Below are positions 10,068-19,247 of a stretch of DNA of 64,000 bases, one piece after another. The notes below the pieces were generated by a model. That model had not been told where the DNA came from, made no database searches, and saw only the letters and a list, made by a program, of their open reading frames with translations. Position numbers and translations under genes: made by a program. Location: contig NZ_JAWRCU010000001.1 of NCBI RefSeq assembly GCF_033542235.1, positions 62,001 to 126,000 of the forward strand, in the 5' to 3' direction. This stretch comes from JAWRCU01 sp033542235 (GTDB lineage: Bacteria > Pseudomonadota > Alphaproteobacteria > Rhizobiales > Rhizobiaceae). Each line of letters begins with the position of its first letter. The stretch's first letter is position 1.

Positions 10068-10471
10068 CAGGAGCATGATCCCGCACCGGAGGTCGGCGCA
10101 GCACAAAACGTTGCAGACTTTCGGGTAGGCTTACCCTCCAAAAGAAGAGCTAGCGCGGAACGAAAGGCTCCACCTCAAGTCATTCCGCGCTGGACCCCGT
10201 CCGCAGCTTCACGCCGACCTTGACCATTTAGTGCCCCTGAGGCGCCGACTCGTCGCGGATCGAAGCCCTCCACCAGCCGCGCAGGGTTGTGCACGTTGGC
10301 GCGAGACCAGCGACGAATACCAGCAGGCCAGCGCCCCGTTGGAGGGTTAACGGTCGGCATTCCCCCATGACCGGAGGTTGCATTCGCAGAGACTAATAAA
10401 ATCGGAACATTGAATACTCTGGCGAGTTCGGACTGGTCCATGGATCAACCGGGATCGAAGGGAGCCCCACA
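10068..10471. other. Gene-free stretch of about 400 bases
   Basis: No reading frame with a convincing start or composition was found on either strand. It presumably contains the terminator of the exported protein gene and the promoter of the following membrane protein gene; neither could be defined. Confidence 0.35.
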
Positions 10472-11434
10472 ATGGCCGACGATCATCATCCCGACACGCC
10501 GCGCAACCGCGGCGACTACGATGCCCCTCATACCAGCCCGATCACGCCGGGCGAGGATGCACGCACCGTCATGATAAACAGGGTTGCTTGGGGTGCGGTT
10601 TTCGCCGGCGCCGTCCTGGCGCTGGTCATTCAGATCATCCTCAATATGATTGGCATTGGCGTCGGCGCCGCGACTCTCGACGCCGGTTCAGCCAACAACC
10701 CAGCGGCTTCGACGTTCTCCATCGGCGCCGGCATCTGGTTCGCTATATCGGGTATTTTGGCGGCACTTGCGGGAGGCTATGCCGCTGGGCGATTAGCTGG
10801 CATGCCAAGGGAATCCACCGCGGGCTGGCATGGATTGACGGCTTGGGCCGTTTCCACGTTGGTTATTGTCTATCTTCTGACCACGACGATCGGGGGAATA
10901 CTAGGCGGCACGTTGAGCTCACTCGGCAACATTGCGGGCACTGTTGGACAAACGGCTGCCCAGGCTGCCAGGCAGCCCGGCGGGTCTGACGCATTCTCGG
11001 CAATCCAGCAGGCACTACAAGCCAGTGGTGCTGACAATGCAGCAATTGCTGCCATGCGCGCCGCCATTACCGGCGACCCGGGCCAGGCCCAACAGGCGCG
11101 GGAGCAAGCGGCACAGGCGCTCGCGCATTCGCGAAATATCCCGATCGAAGAAGCCCGTAACCAAGTCTCGCAATATCAGCAACAGTTTCAGGATACCGCA
11201 CGGAACGTTGCGCATACCACCGCAACCGCTACTTCAACCGGTGCGTTGCTTGGCGCGGTCGGCCTGATCCTGGGAGCGATAGCAGCCTGGTTCGGCGGAC
11301 GCATGGGCGCGGTCGATCCCACAATGACCGCCGGTTTGCCGCTGCCGACCAGGCCGTCGCGTTCCAGCGAACCTGCCGGCGCCGTGGCGCGCAGGGACGG
11401 CGAAGCTATCCGCCCCGAGCAACGGCCACACTGA
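10472..11434 (+). CDS. Inner-membrane protein, function unknown
   Basis: A 320-residue membrane protein with about four membrane helices (near residues 40-62, 82-107, 124-147 and 252-277). A long Ala/Gln-rich soluble segment (about 150-245) lies between helices three and four and holds many glutamines and a coiled-coil-like stretch. The N-terminal 35 residues are hydrophilic (His/Asp/Pro rich). Proteins of this layout occur widely in Rhizobiales, sometimes annotated as PhnA-like; no activity is known. ATG 10472 has AAGGGAG seven bases upstream. It stands alone between unrelated genes. Confidence 0.75.
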   Translation: MADDHHPDTPRNRGDYDAPHTSPITPGEDARTVMINRVAWGAVFAGAVLALVIQIILNMIGIGVGAATLDAGSANNPAASTFSIGAGIWFAISGILAALAGGYAAGRLAGMPRESTAGWHGLTAWAVSTLVIVYLLTTTIGGILGGTLSSLGNIAGTVGQTAAQAARQPGGSDAFSAIQQALQASGADNAAIAAMRAAITGDPGQAQQAREQAAQALAHSRNIPIEEARNQVSQYQQQFQDTARNVAHTTATATSTGALLGAVGLILGAIAAWFGGRMGAVDPTMTAGLPLPTRPSRSSEPAGAVARRDGEAIRPEQRPH

Positions 11435-11552
11435 ACGGGTTGGCTCAATGACCGGAACGGCGCCAGCGGTTAAGTCCTGGCCGATGCCGTTGCGCCGTCC
11501 CCGGATCAATTGGCTTTGCGGGAGAGGACTGCCTCAACCGAATTGCAATGTC

Positions 11553-12086
11553 CTAAGCCCCAGCCAACGCCTTGAGCCGGTCGAGCGCCGCGGCCAGGCC
11601 CTTCAGCGAGACAGACAATGCGAGTTCCTTCTTGTCCATGCTCTGGACCTTGATCTTCAGCGCCGTGCCCGCGCGCAGCACTGCGACCGTCTTGGCATCC
11701 AAGCCAAGCGGCACGATGCAGCCTCCGGGCAGGCAGGTCACAAAGCTTAAAGGCGCGCGCGGTTGGCCGTCATCAACCTGGAGCGTGGCGCCTGATTCGA
11801 GCAACAACCCGAAGGGAAGCACGAGATTGCCGGAAACGCCGCCGTCTGCACCCTTGCCCAGCTCAATCGCGAGCAGCCTCTGCCCATTCTGCTGCGTCTG
11901 CTGCTGAGACACTGCGCAAACCGCCTTGGGCACGCCCTGGCAGGTCAGGCTCCAGTCCTGATAGGTTTCCTGCAAGGAAGATGCACCACCGGGTAGCGTT
12001 GAACCGGCATCCTGCGCCGCCGCTGGCACAGACGCCATTATCAAAGCCGCCGCGGCTGTCGTGCAAGCACGAAACCAACTGAACAT
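11553..12086 (-). CDS. Invasion-associated locus B (IalB) family protein
   Basis: A 177-residue exported protein with a signal peptide ending in VPAAAQ and an IalB-type mature domain: the YQDWSLTCQ block, a second Cys in CAVSQQQTQQNG, the LPFGLLLESG segment and the paired cysteines of TCLPGGCIVPL. The family was named for a Bartonella erythrocyte-invasion protein but is widespread in non-pathogenic Rhizobiales, where its role is unknown; it is thought to be periplasmic. ATG 12086 (third codon of the longest frame) is favoured because AGG lies at suitable spacing upstream. Confidence 0.88.
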   Translation of the reverse strand: MFSWFRACTTAAAALIMASVPAAAQDAGSTLPGGASSLQETYQDWSLTCQGVPKAVCAVSQQQTQQNGQRLLAIELGKGADGGVSGNLVLPFGLLLESGATLQVDDGQPRAPLSFVTCLPGGCIVPLGLDAKTVAVLRAGTALKIKVQSMDKKELALSVSLKGLAAALDRLKALAGA

Positions 12087-12271
12087 CAGCACCTATCGAT
12101 CCTCTTCTGGTTGAGCTGGCAGAGCCACTGTTTAGCTCAGGTAGCAGCAATGCATGCAGGCTGTCGAGGAGGTCGTCGAGGTTTCATCCCGCGCTGGGCA
12201 GGACGCCGCTGTTCTTCTCCGGCCATTGGGTTTTTGGCTTGAAGCAGCTTATCGGATTGGACGCCTCGACC

Positions 12272-12745
12272 TCACGCCATCTCCGGCCGCAACCCAAGCG
12301 CGGTCCGATCGATCACCTCGCGCAACGCGAAGGACGAGTTGATCTTGGTCACGTGCGGCATGGCCGAAAGCCATTGCTTGTGGATGCGCTCGTAGTCGGC
12401 CAGGTCTTTTGCGGCAATACGCAGAATGTAGTCGTACTCACCCGACATTAGGTGGCAGGAGAGCACGTTCGGGCAGCGCTTGATCGCCGCCTCGAATTCG
12501 GTGAGCGTCTTCTCAAACTGCCCGGATAGCGAGATATGCACGATCGCCGTCATCTGATGGCCGAGCGCGGCATTGGAAAGCCGCGCGTGATAGCCCTGGA
12601 TCACCCCTGATTTCTCGAGATTGTCGAGGCGCCGCGAGCAGGCCGACTGCGAAAGCCCGACCGCCTCGGCCAGCGAGGCGTTCGAGATGCGGCCGTCCTT
12701 CTGAAGAGTCTCCAAAATGGCGATATCGATCCTGTCGAGGGGCAT
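12272..12745 (-). CDS. Lrp/AsnC family regulator, probable activator of ald
   Basis: A 157-residue Lrp/AsnC protein: N-terminal helix-turn-helix (about residues 1-50, with ISNASLAEAVGLSQSACSRRL) and a C-terminal RAM ligand-binding domain (about 65-150). It is transcribed divergently from the alanine dehydrogenase gene, the classic arrangement for AldR-type regulators that sense alanine and activate ald; that role is inferred from position. The start MPLDRIDIAIL at 12745 fits the family; a longer start at 12784 would add 13 unusual residues. Confidence 0.9.
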   Translation of the reverse strand: MPLDRIDIAILETLQKDGRISNASLAEAVGLSQSACSRRLDNLEKSGVIQGYHARLSNAALGHQMTAIVHISLSGQFEKTLTEFEAAIKRCPNVLSCHLMSGEYDYILRIAAKDLADYERIHKQWLSAMPHVTKINSSFALREVIDRTALGLRPEMA

Positions 12746-12805
12746 TTCTCGTGAATCCTTCGAAGCCAATGCGAAAACGCGCAACGAATATCCATTTCAG
12801 CCCAG

Positions 12806-12826
12806 TTTCGCAAACGATTTCGCAAA
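12806..12826. promoter_or_regulatory. Candidate Lrp/AldR operator in the lrp-ald intergenic region
   Basis: Two direct copies of TTTCGCAAA begin at 12806 and 12818, about one helical turn apart, in the region between the divergent regulator and ald. Lrp-family proteins bind pairs of A/T-flanked half-sites in phase, so this is a reasonable operator candidate. No experiment supports it. Confidence 0.4.
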
Positions 12827-12883
12827 TACATTCGGACGATTTGATGGGATACTTTCCCTAACCAGAAGACGAGGAGGCCTGGA

Positions 12884-13999
12884 ATGCGCGTCGGTTGCCC
12901 GAAAGAAATCAAGAATCACGAATATCGCGTCGGGCTCACCCCGGGCTCGGTCCGGGAATATGTCGCGCACGGACATGACGTAGTGGTCGAGGCCGGCGCA
13001 GGCGCAGGCATCGGTGCCGACGACAATGCCTATCGTGCCGCTGGCGCGACGATTGCCAAGACCGCCGAAGAAGTCTTCGCCAAGGCGGACATGGTCGTCA
13101 AGGTAAAGGAGCCGCAGCCCAACGAGTGGGTGCAACTGCGCGAAGGCCAGATCCTCTACACCTACCTCCACCTTGCGCCCGACCCGGAGCAGACCAAGGG
13201 CTTGCTTGCCTCCGGCGTAACAGCGGTTGCTTACGAGACGGTCACGGACGACCGCGGCGGCTTGCCGCTGCTCGCGCCGATGTCTGAAGTGGCGGGCCGC
13301 CTGTCGATCCAGGCCGGCGCAACGGCGCTGCAGAAGGCCAATGGCGGACGTGGCGTGCTGCTGGGCGGCGTGCCTGGCGTGCTGCCGGGCAAGGTCGCCG
13401 TCATCGGCGGCGGTGTGGTCGGCCTCCACGCGGCAAAGATGGCCGTCGGTCTTGGCGCCGACGTCACCATCATCGACCGCTCGATCCCTCGCCTCAGGCA
13501 ACTCGACGACATCTTCAACGGCCGCGTCCATACCCGCTATTCGACTGTCGAGGCGCTCGAGGAAGAATGCTTCTCGGCCGACATCGTCATCGGCGCCGTG
13601 CTGATCCCCGGTGCGGCCGCTCCCAAGCTGGTCACCCGCGAGATGCTGTCGGGGATGAAAAAGGGCTCGGTCCTAGTCGATGTCGCAATCGACCAGGGCG
13701 GCTGCTTCGAGACCTCCCATGCGACAACCCATGCCGAGCCGACTTATGAGGTTGACGGCATCATTCATTACTGCGTCGCCAACATGCCGGGCGCCGTGCC
13801 GGTCACCTCCGCGCATGCGCTGAACAACGCGACGCTGCATTACGGCCTGCAGCTCGCCGACAAGGGTCTGAAGGCGATCATCGACGACCAGCACCTGAGG
13901 AATGGCCTGAACGTTCACAGGGGCAAGATCACCAACCGCGCCGTCGCCGAGTCGCTCGGCTACGAAATGGCCGAACCGAAGGCCGTCCTCGCGGCCTGA
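12884..13999 (+). CDS. ald: Alanine dehydrogenase
   Basis: A 371-residue NAD-dependent L-alanine dehydrogenase, of usual family length. The N-terminal MRVGCPKEIKNHEYRVGLTP signature, the lysine in VKVKEP and the histidine in YTYLHLAPD (catalytic/substrate residues of the family) are all present, as is the nucleotide-binding GGGVVGLHAAKMA glycine motif near residues 173-190. It interconverts alanine and pyruvate plus ammonium, feeding alanine carbon into central metabolism. GAGGAGG lies six bases before ATG 12884. It is divergent from the Lrp-type regulator, with a likely operator between them. Confidence 0.96.
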   Translation: MRVGCPKEIKNHEYRVGLTPGSVREYVAHGHDVVVEAGAGAGIGADDNAYRAAGATIAKTAEEVFAKADMVVKVKEPQPNEWVQLREGQILYTYLHLAPDPEQTKGLLASGVTAVAYETVTDDRGGLPLLAPMSEVAGRLSIQAGATALQKANGGRGVLLGGVPGVLPGKVAVIGGGVVGLHAAKMAVGLGADVTIIDRSIPRLRQLDDIFNGRVHTRYSTVEALEEECFSADIVIGAVLIPGAAAPKLVTREMLSGMKKGSVLVDVAIDQGGCFETSHATTHAEPTYEVDGIIHYCVANMPGAVPVTSAHALNNATLHYGLQLADKGLKAIIDDQHLRNGLNVHRGKITNRAVAESLGYEMAEPKAVLAA

Positions 14000-14026
14000 C
14001 CAGCGTCGGCAACGTCTTAGAATCCG

Positions 14027-14061
14027 CTCTCCCCGTCCTTTACGGTCCTTTACGGGGAGAG
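14027..14061. repeat. Hairpin downstream of ald, possible terminator
   Basis: Perfect 10-bp inverted repeat CTCTCCCCGT/ACGGGGAGAG starting 28 bases after the ald stop. The loop holds a short direct duplication of TCCTTTACGG that straddles the left arm. There is no T tract, so it is either a factor-assisted terminator or an intergenic repeat of the kind common in rhizobia. Confidence 0.45.
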
Positions 14062-14129
14062 GGTAAGGATGAGGGGCGGCGCCTGCGTCAGGCGAATTGC
14101 GGAACGCTATCTAGACCAGCCGCGGGCAC

Positions 14130-14555
14130 TCACATAGCCCACGATGACGTGTAGGTGCCGTATTCCAATCCGTGCGCGTGCTGTTGAAGCCAGAACAGGT
14201 ACACGCGGAGAGACCAAGTCTGCTGGTCACCATAGGCAGCGTGTACGACTGAGGAACCAATAGTGCTGCTCTCGATAAGCCTGGACACGTGTTCTATTTC
14301 TTTCGTCGCCTCTTCGACGGTCATGTTGGCGACGTTTCCAAGATAGCCACCGGCAATGCCGAACAGTGCGGGATTCGAGGCTACCCCGTTCGCATGTGGC
14401 TTGAGGATTTCTCCTTCTGCGTCGCCAGCCTCCACTTCGGACGCATGCTCGTCAGGCAACTCACCCACCTTCGAACCGGTAACGTCCTTAGCGTCAGAAG
14501 AAAGCTTTACTGGCGCGTGGTACCAAGCCCGGCCTGAGACCGATGAAATATCCAT
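14130..14555 (-). CDS. Hypothetical protein
   Basis: A 141-residue acidic protein (start MDISSVSGRAWYH). The frame stays open further upstream, but that extension overlaps the next gene and reads poorly; GGAGGG lies upstream of ATG 14555 at long spacing. No domain is recognised. The C-terminal part (EEATKEIEHVSRLIESS...) looks helical. It could be a genuine orphan gene or a chance frame; confidence is limited. Confidence 0.45.
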   Translation of the reverse strand: MDISSVSGRAWYHAPVKLSSDAKDVTGSKVGELPDEHASEVEAGDAEGEILKPHANGVASNPALFGIAGGYLGNVANMTVEEATKEIEHVSRLIESSTIGSSVVHAAYGDQQTWSLRVYLFWLQQHAHGLEYGTYTSSWAM

Positions 14556-14683
14556 GTCGCCGCCAGCCCTCCAGCTGAACCCCCAATTGAACGGGATTTC
14601 CAGAGGCTTGGTTTGCGACGGCAACCTTGCGCCATGCTGTATTGGGCGGCTCGTGTTGAGAGGGCCTTCGCGCCGGCTCTCGC

Positions 14684-15172
14684 CTAAAGTTTTGCTGGCG
14701 GGGTTTGGTCGCGCTCGATCCGGCATTGATAGCAATTATTCCGCGCAGAGCGCACATGCACATAAGCGATGTCGTCGCGCTCCAAGAGCGCCTCGGCGCG
14801 CGAGATGATCGCTTGCGTCGGCACCACGGCACCAGTGCCGTAGACGATGCGATTATCCCTGTCGTAGCCGCGCACGATATAGTCGACACTGGTCAGCATC
14901 TCGGGAAGTTCCTCGCCTTCTTCCGCCCGCTCGCATTCCTTGGCATGCAGAAAGATCGGTCCTGTTTCCGCATAGGGTTGCAACGCCGGGAAGGGCCGAT
15001 AGGCGAGGATGAGATACCCCTCCCCTTCGGCAATGTCCTTGAGGCAATGACGGCAAGGCACACCGTCGCCGTCTGAGATGCGGCGTTCGGGCGTGAAGCC
15101 GTAAGCGTCGGGTCCGCCGAGCTGCAGGGCACGCACATCCTGGGTCGGCAAAGCTGTGAAACGGATAGTCAT
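14684..15172 (-). CDS. DUF1203 domain protein
   Basis: A 162-residue protein matching DUF1203: the CRHCLKDIAEGEGYLILAYRPF block, the ETGPIFLHA segment followed by a conserved Cys, and the C-terminal VHVRSARNNCYQC motif. Four cysteines and several histidines suggest metal binding, but no function is established for the family. It is a single gene, with about 130 bases of non-coding sequence on its upstream side. Confidence 0.85.
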   Translation of the reverse strand: MTIRFTALPTQDVRALQLGGPDAYGFTPERRISDGDGVPCRHCLKDIAEGEGYLILAYRPFPALQPYAETGPIFLHAKECERAEEGEELPEMLTSVDYIVRGYDRDNRIVYGTGAVVPTQAIISRAEALLERDDIAYVHVRSARNNCYQCRIERDQTPPAKL

Positions 15173-15299
15173 CGTGAAGCTCCGTCACTCCTGATCGATA
15201 GTCATCAGCTACCGACAGGAGCGGCGTCGAGCCACCCGATTCCTGCGATCCTTCGGGCTGAGTTGAGATACAGGTGGAACCACCTGCATCTCCATGCAC

Positions 15300-15866
15300 C
15301 TAATCTCGCATCACGCTCCCTGCACGCTCGTCAAAGCTCATGGGCCGCACCAACTCGTGCGATTGCCCCACCGGCGAGAAACCGAGCTTCTGATAGAGCG
15401 GCAGTGCTGCCGGATGATCGAGAGTGCAGGTCTGGACGGTGATGAATGTCGGCGACGCCGACCACGCAGCCTCGATCGCCGCGCCCAGGAACCAGCGGCC
15501 CATCCCCTGTCCCATCGCCTGCTCCATCATGCCGAAATAGGCGAGCTCGACACTCTCGGGCAGATGCGGCTTCAGATCGAAGAACCCGGCCGGCACGCCG
15601 TCGAGATAGAGAACTCGGATGTCTCTGCCCGGCGCTGCGAGCCCTTCCGCAAGCTCATCGTCGGAGAGCCGTAACGCATTGACCCAGTGCCATTTGCGGC
15701 CAACCCGGTCCATGAGGTAGCGGTAATAGTGCAGCGGGATGTTACGCGCCTTCAGAAGCGCGATCTGCCGGCCGACGGGCAAAGGTGGATAGTGAGCGGG
15801 CGGCGCCGTCATCTCGAGGAAGGTGACGGTGACTGGGATTCTCTGATCATCGACTCTTTCTGCCAT
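15300..15866 (-). CDS. GNAT family N-acetyltransferase
   Basis: A 188-residue GNAT protein. The acetyl-CoA-binding region is seen around ELAYFGMMEQAMGQGMGRWFLGAA (motif A, Q/G-x-x-G-x-G/A-like) and the C-terminal TLDHPAALPLYQKLGF motif is typical of the superfamily. Its substrate is unknown. ATG 15866 has GAGG six bases upstream and begins nine bases after the stop of the sulfurtransferase gene, so the two form an operon; a longer frame would overlap that gene. Confidence 0.85.
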   Translation of the reverse strand: MAERVDDQRIPVTVTFLEMTAPPAHYPPLPVGRQIALLKARNIPLHYYRYLMDRVGRKWHWVNALRLSDDELAEGLAAPGRDIRVLYLDGVPAGFFDLKPHLPESVELAYFGMMEQAMGQGMGRWFLGAAIEAAWSASPTFITVQTCTLDHPAALPLYQKLGFSPVGQSHELVRPMSFDERAGSVMRD

Positions 15867-15874
15867 CGACCGCC

Positions 15875-16726
15875 TCAATCCTTTCCGGTGACCACAGGCG
15901 TGTCGCTGCGGCCTCCCCATTCCGTCCACGAGCCGTCATAGAGCCGGTTTGCCGTGTGTCCCAGCGACTCGAGCGCAAGCGTGATCACGGCCGCGGTGAC
16001 GCCAGAGCCGCAGGAAGTGACGACGGTTTTCGTAAGGTCGATGCCGGCCTGCTCGATGGCCGCTCTGAGTTCGTCGAGCGGCAGCAACGATCCCTCATGC
16101 GATAGCGCCGTGGCCGGCAGGCTTTTCGCGCCCGGCATATGCCCCGCGCGAATGCCGGGTCGCGGCTCGGGCTCGGTGCCGGCGAAGCGGCCCGCGGGCC
16201 GTGCATCAGCCACCTCCGCGCTCTGCTCGGCAACGATGGACTTCATCTCATCAAGCGAGACCACGCGCCTTGCGTCGAAATTGGCATGGAACACGCAGGG
16301 TGCGATCCTTGTCTGCTCGGCGGTCAGCGGCCGCCCTTCCCGCTTCCAGCGGTCGAGCCCACCGTCGAGAATATAGACCTGGAAAACACCCATCACGCGG
16401 AACATCCACCAGACGCGCGGCGCCGAAAATACACCCGGGCCGTCATAGACCACGATCGTGTCGTCCGCCGACACGCCCATCGAGCCGGCGTAGCGCGCGA
16501 ACACTTGAGGACGGGGCAGCGTATGCGGCAGCTTCGAATCGGGGTCGACGACCTCGTCCTGGTTGAAGAAGACGGCGCCGGGAATATGCCCCGCATCATA
16601 CTCAGCGCGCGCATTGCGACCCTGCGTCGGCAGGTACCACGAAGCATCGACGATCGACACGCCCGGCGTGCCGATCCGGCTTTGCAGCCAATCGGCGTCG
16701 ATTATGAACGGACTTTTGTCGGCCAT
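15875..16726 (-). CDS. sseA: Thiosulfate/3-mercaptopyruvate sulfurtransferase
   Basis: A 283-residue tandem-rhodanese protein. The inactive N-terminal rhodanese domain covers about residues 5-125 and the catalytic domain about 155-280, with the active-site loop CGSGVTA, which is the signature of mercaptopyruvate rather than thiosulfate sulfurtransferases (the latter usually have CRKGVTA). It transfers sulfur from 3-mercaptopyruvate to thiol acceptors or cyanide. ATG 16726 is preceded by GGAGG; the longer start at 16744 lacks this. First gene of a two-gene operon with the GNAT protein. Confidence 0.92.
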   Translation of the reverse strand: MADKSPFIIDADWLQSRIGTPGVSIVDASWYLPTQGRNARAEYDAGHIPGAVFFNQDEVVDPDSKLPHTLPRPQVFARYAGSMGVSADDTIVVYDGPGVFSAPRVWWMFRVMGVFQVYILDGGLDRWKREGRPLTAEQTRIAPCVFHANFDARRVVSLDEMKSIVAEQSAEVADARPAGRFAGTEPEPRPGIRAGHMPGAKSLPATALSHEGSLLPLDELRAAIEQAGIDLTKTVVTSCGSGVTAAVITLALESLGHTANRLYDGSWTEWGGRSDTPVVTGKD

Positions 16727-16983
16727 GTCCTTCCCTCCGACCATGTGGTGTCACGATCCGAAGTCCACGCTGACCCGACACCAGACTCGTTCGAACTCGA
16801 AATCACGACGCTCGCCGAATCTTGCATATTCGCTTCACGCTCAAAAGGCCCAGGCCACTGTAAACTTGAGAACAGCACACCCCATATAGCTTGCCGATAG
16901 GGCGGAATTGGTGCGGATACCAGCCGTTGGAGCGGTCAGCGCAAGGACGGCTGATAGGAGGCGAGGATCTAGGGAGCACCGCA

Positions 16984-17304
16984 ATGATCAAGCGAATCTG
17001 GCACGGCTACACAACACTGGCAAATGCCGATGCCTATGAGCGCCTGCTCGACACCGTCATTTTCCCAGGTATCGAGGCCAAGAAGATTCCCGGCTATAGA
17101 TCGATCGAGTTGTTCAGGCGTGAGCTCTCCGACGAGGTCCAGTTCACGACGGTCATGACCTTCGATTCGGTCGACAACGTCATCGCCTTTCAGGGGCCCG
17201 ACTACGATCTGGCCTATGTGCCGGAAGAAGCCCGCAGGGTGCTGAAGCGCTGGGACCAACGCGCGGCCCATCACGAGCTCCGCCAGACCCGGCTGTACGA
17301 TTGA
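16984..17304 (+). CDS. Antibiotic biosynthesis monooxygenase-like (ABM/dabb fold) protein
   Basis: A 106-residue protein with a small alpha/beta ferredoxin-like pattern: IKRIWHGYTT first strand, a helix, GYRSIELFRRE, VQFTTVMTF, and a final Tyr/Arg-rich helix. This resembles ABM-type proteins that act as cofactor-free monooxygenases or dimer-forming chaperones; assignment is by general pattern only. ATG 16984 has AGGGAG seven bases upstream; the frame is open further upstream but without a signal. It is divergent from sseA. Confidence 0.65.
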   Translation: MIKRIWHGYTTLANADAYERLLDTVIFPGIEAKKIPGYRSIELFRRELSDEVQFTTVMTFDSVDNVIAFQGPDYDLAYVPEEARRVLKRWDQRAAHHELRQTRLYD

Positions 17305-17318
17305 GCCCGTGTATTGCT

Positions 17319-18056
17319 CTATTGCGGCAGAGGCCCGAAGCGGATGCGGAACCGGCGGTTCTCGCGCCCCTTCTTCTCGATCTTGCCGATATGGATTTCC
17401 CCGACCTCGCCGGTCGCCCTCACATGCGTGCCGCCGCAGGGCTGACTGTCGACCACCGCGTTGTCGCCGATGCAGACCAGCCGGATACGGCCGGTGCCTG
17501 ACGGCGGACGGACGTTCTTCGACTTCACCAGTCCCGGATTCGCCGCGAGTTCCTCGTCGGTGATCCAGCGCGTGAAGATGGGATGGTCGGCCGCGACAAG
17601 ATCGGCGAGCGCCTTTGTCACGTCCTCCTTGTTGTAACCGGCCTCCGGAATGTCGAAATCAACACGCGAGTCATCCTCTGCCACAGCCGCCCCGGTGATT
17701 GGGAACGGACAAACGACCGTGAGCAGATGGCACGCTGTGTGCATGCGCATCAGCCGGTAGCGACGCTCCCAGTCGATCGCAAGCCTGAGCGGCTCCCCGG
17801 GCTCGGGAACCGAAACTCCCGCCGCCGGAATGTGGATGATCTCTTCCTTGCTCTCGCCGGTTACCGTGCCGGCGATGGCGATGCGTTCGCCACCAGCGCG
17901 CTCGAAATGGCCGGTGTCGCCGGGTTGGCCGCCCGAGGTCGCGTAGAAGATCGTGCGGTCGAGGATAATCCCGCCGCGTTCGTTGACGCGCACAACCGCC
18001 GCTTGCGTGTCGCTGAGATACGCATCCTCGCGGAAAAGCGCTTCGGTTTCGGCCAT
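17319..18056 (-). CDS. Alanyl-tRNA editing protein AlaX-type
   Basis: A 245-residue free-standing editing domain related to the C-terminal part of AlaRS. The zinc site is visible as HTACH (HxxxH) and CGGTH (CxxxH), as in AlaX and ThrRS/AlaRS editing domains, and the N-terminal TSGGQPGDTG block is typical of AlaX-L/M. It should hydrolyse mischarged Ser-tRNA(Ala) or Gly-tRNA(Ala). Its start overlaps the stop of the cysteine synthase gene as TAATG, so the two are translationally coupled. Confidence 0.92.
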   Translation of the reverse strand: MAETEALFREDAYLSDTQAAVVRVNERGGIILDRTIFYATSGGQPGDTGHFERAGGERIAIAGTVTGESKEEIIHIPAAGVSVPEPGEPLRLAIDWERRYRLMRMHTACHLLTVVCPFPITGAAVAEDDSRVDFDIPEAGYNKEDVTKALADLVAADHPIFTRWITDEELAANPGLVKSKNVRPPSGTGRIRLVCIGDNAVVDSQPCGGTHVRATGEVGEIHIGKIEKKGRENRRFRIRFGPLPQ

Positions 18057-19090
18057 TACGGCACCGCCTCATAAGGAACTGGGATCGCGGGCGCCTCTTC
18101 CATCCAGCCCGGTACAGGAAGGTTCTTGGAGCGCAGAAATTCAGGGTTGAACAACTTGGACTGATAGCGGTTGCCGTAGTCGGCGAGGATCGTCACAATG
18201 GTATGACCGGGGCCGAGCTCCTTGGCCAGCCGGATTGCGCCAGCGATGTTGATGCCGGTCGAGCCGCCGAGGCAGAGCCCCTCCTCCTGCACCAGGTCGA
18301 ATACGATCGGCAGCGCCTCCTCGTCGGTAATCTGCCAGGAGAAATCGGGCGTGAAGCCTTCGAGATTTGCGGTGATCCGCCCTTGGCCGATGCCTTCGGT
18401 GATCGAGCTGCCCTCGGCCTTCAAGACCCCTTCGGTGTAGAAGCTGTGGAGCGCGGCGCCGAGAGGATCGGCAAGCCCGATCTTCACGTCCGGCTTCTTT
18501 GCTTTGAGCCCGATGGCCACTCCGGCAAGCGTTCCTCCTGTTCCGACCGCCGACACGAAGCCGTCCACCTTGCCGCCAGTCTGCTCCCAGATCTCCTGGG
18601 CAGTGGTACGGATATGGCCGTCGCGATTGGCGACATTGTCGAATTGGTTCGCCCAGATCGCGCCGTTCGGGTCGGTGCGGCCGAGCTGCTCGGCGAGCCG
18701 GCCGGAAATCTTCACGTAGTTGTTCGGGTTCTTGTACGGCACGGCCGGCACTTCGATGAGCTCGGCGCCGAGCACGCGCAATGCGTCCTTCTTTTCCTGG
18801 CTCTGCGTGTCCGGGATGACGATCACGGTGCGGTAGCCAAGCGCCTTGGCGACCACAGTGAGGCCTATACCGGTGTTGCCGGCCGTCCCTTCGACGATCA
18901 CGCCCCCGGGCTTGAGCAGCCCCTTTTGTTCCGCGTCGCGTATGATGAAGAGACCGGCGCGGTCCTTCACCGATTGGCCGGGGTTCATGAATTCTGCTTT
19001 GCCGAGGATGTCGCAGCCTGTCTCCTCGGAAGCGCGCCTAAGGCGGATCAGCGGCGTATTGCCGATCGCGTCGATAACCGAGTTGAGCAT
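18056..19090 (-). CDS. cysK: Cysteine synthase family PLP enzyme
   Basis: A 344-residue fold-type II PLP enzyme. The Schiff-base lysine is in NPGQSVKDRAG (about residue 43), the substrate loop is EGTAGNTGIGL, and the phosphate-binding loop is VGTGGTLAG. It converts O-acetylserine and sulfide to cysteine; the EGTAGNTG form and the extended C-terminus resemble the CysK-like group of alphaproteobacteria, and a cystathionine-synthase-like role cannot be excluded. ATG 19090 has AAGGGA upstream; the frame is open for 440 more bases but without family sequence. Followed directly by alaX with a one-base overlap. Confidence 0.92.
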   Translation of the reverse strand: MLNSVIDAIGNTPLIRLRRASEETGCDILGKAEFMNPGQSVKDRAGLFIIRDAEQKGLLKPGGVIVEGTAGNTGIGLTVVAKALGYRTVIVIPDTQSQEKKDALRVLGAELIEVPAVPYKNPNNYVKISGRLAEQLGRTDPNGAIWANQFDNVANRDGHIRTTAQEIWEQTGGKVDGFVSAVGTGGTLAGVAIGLKAKKPDVKIGLADPLGAALHSFYTEGVLKAEGSSITEGIGQGRITANLEGFTPDFSWQITDEEALPIVFDLVQEEGLCLGGSTGINIAGAIRLAKELGPGHTIVTILADYGNRYQSKLFNPEFLRSKNLPVPGWMEEAPAIPVPYEAVP

Positions 19091-19247
19091 GGAATTTCCC
19101 TTGGTCGAGAGTCGGGGGACCCTAAGAATGCCGGACGCTGCTTTCAAGGGCGGATTTTGCGCGGCCGCGCAGCGAAAGAGACGAAAATACCCGAAACCAT
19201 CATTGATATGACCAGCAGACGCCGCCTTCCGACCCATGTCTGGAACT

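Noticed and set aside
10175..10441. 88-residue minus-strand frame before the membrane protein gene
   Set aside because: No ribosome binding site, no recognisable features, and it sits where the promoter of the divergent gene is expected.
14472..14490. GGTTCGAA-like sequence suggesting a tRNA T-arm
   Set aside because: No matching acceptor, D or anticodon arms around it; it lies within a probable reading frame.
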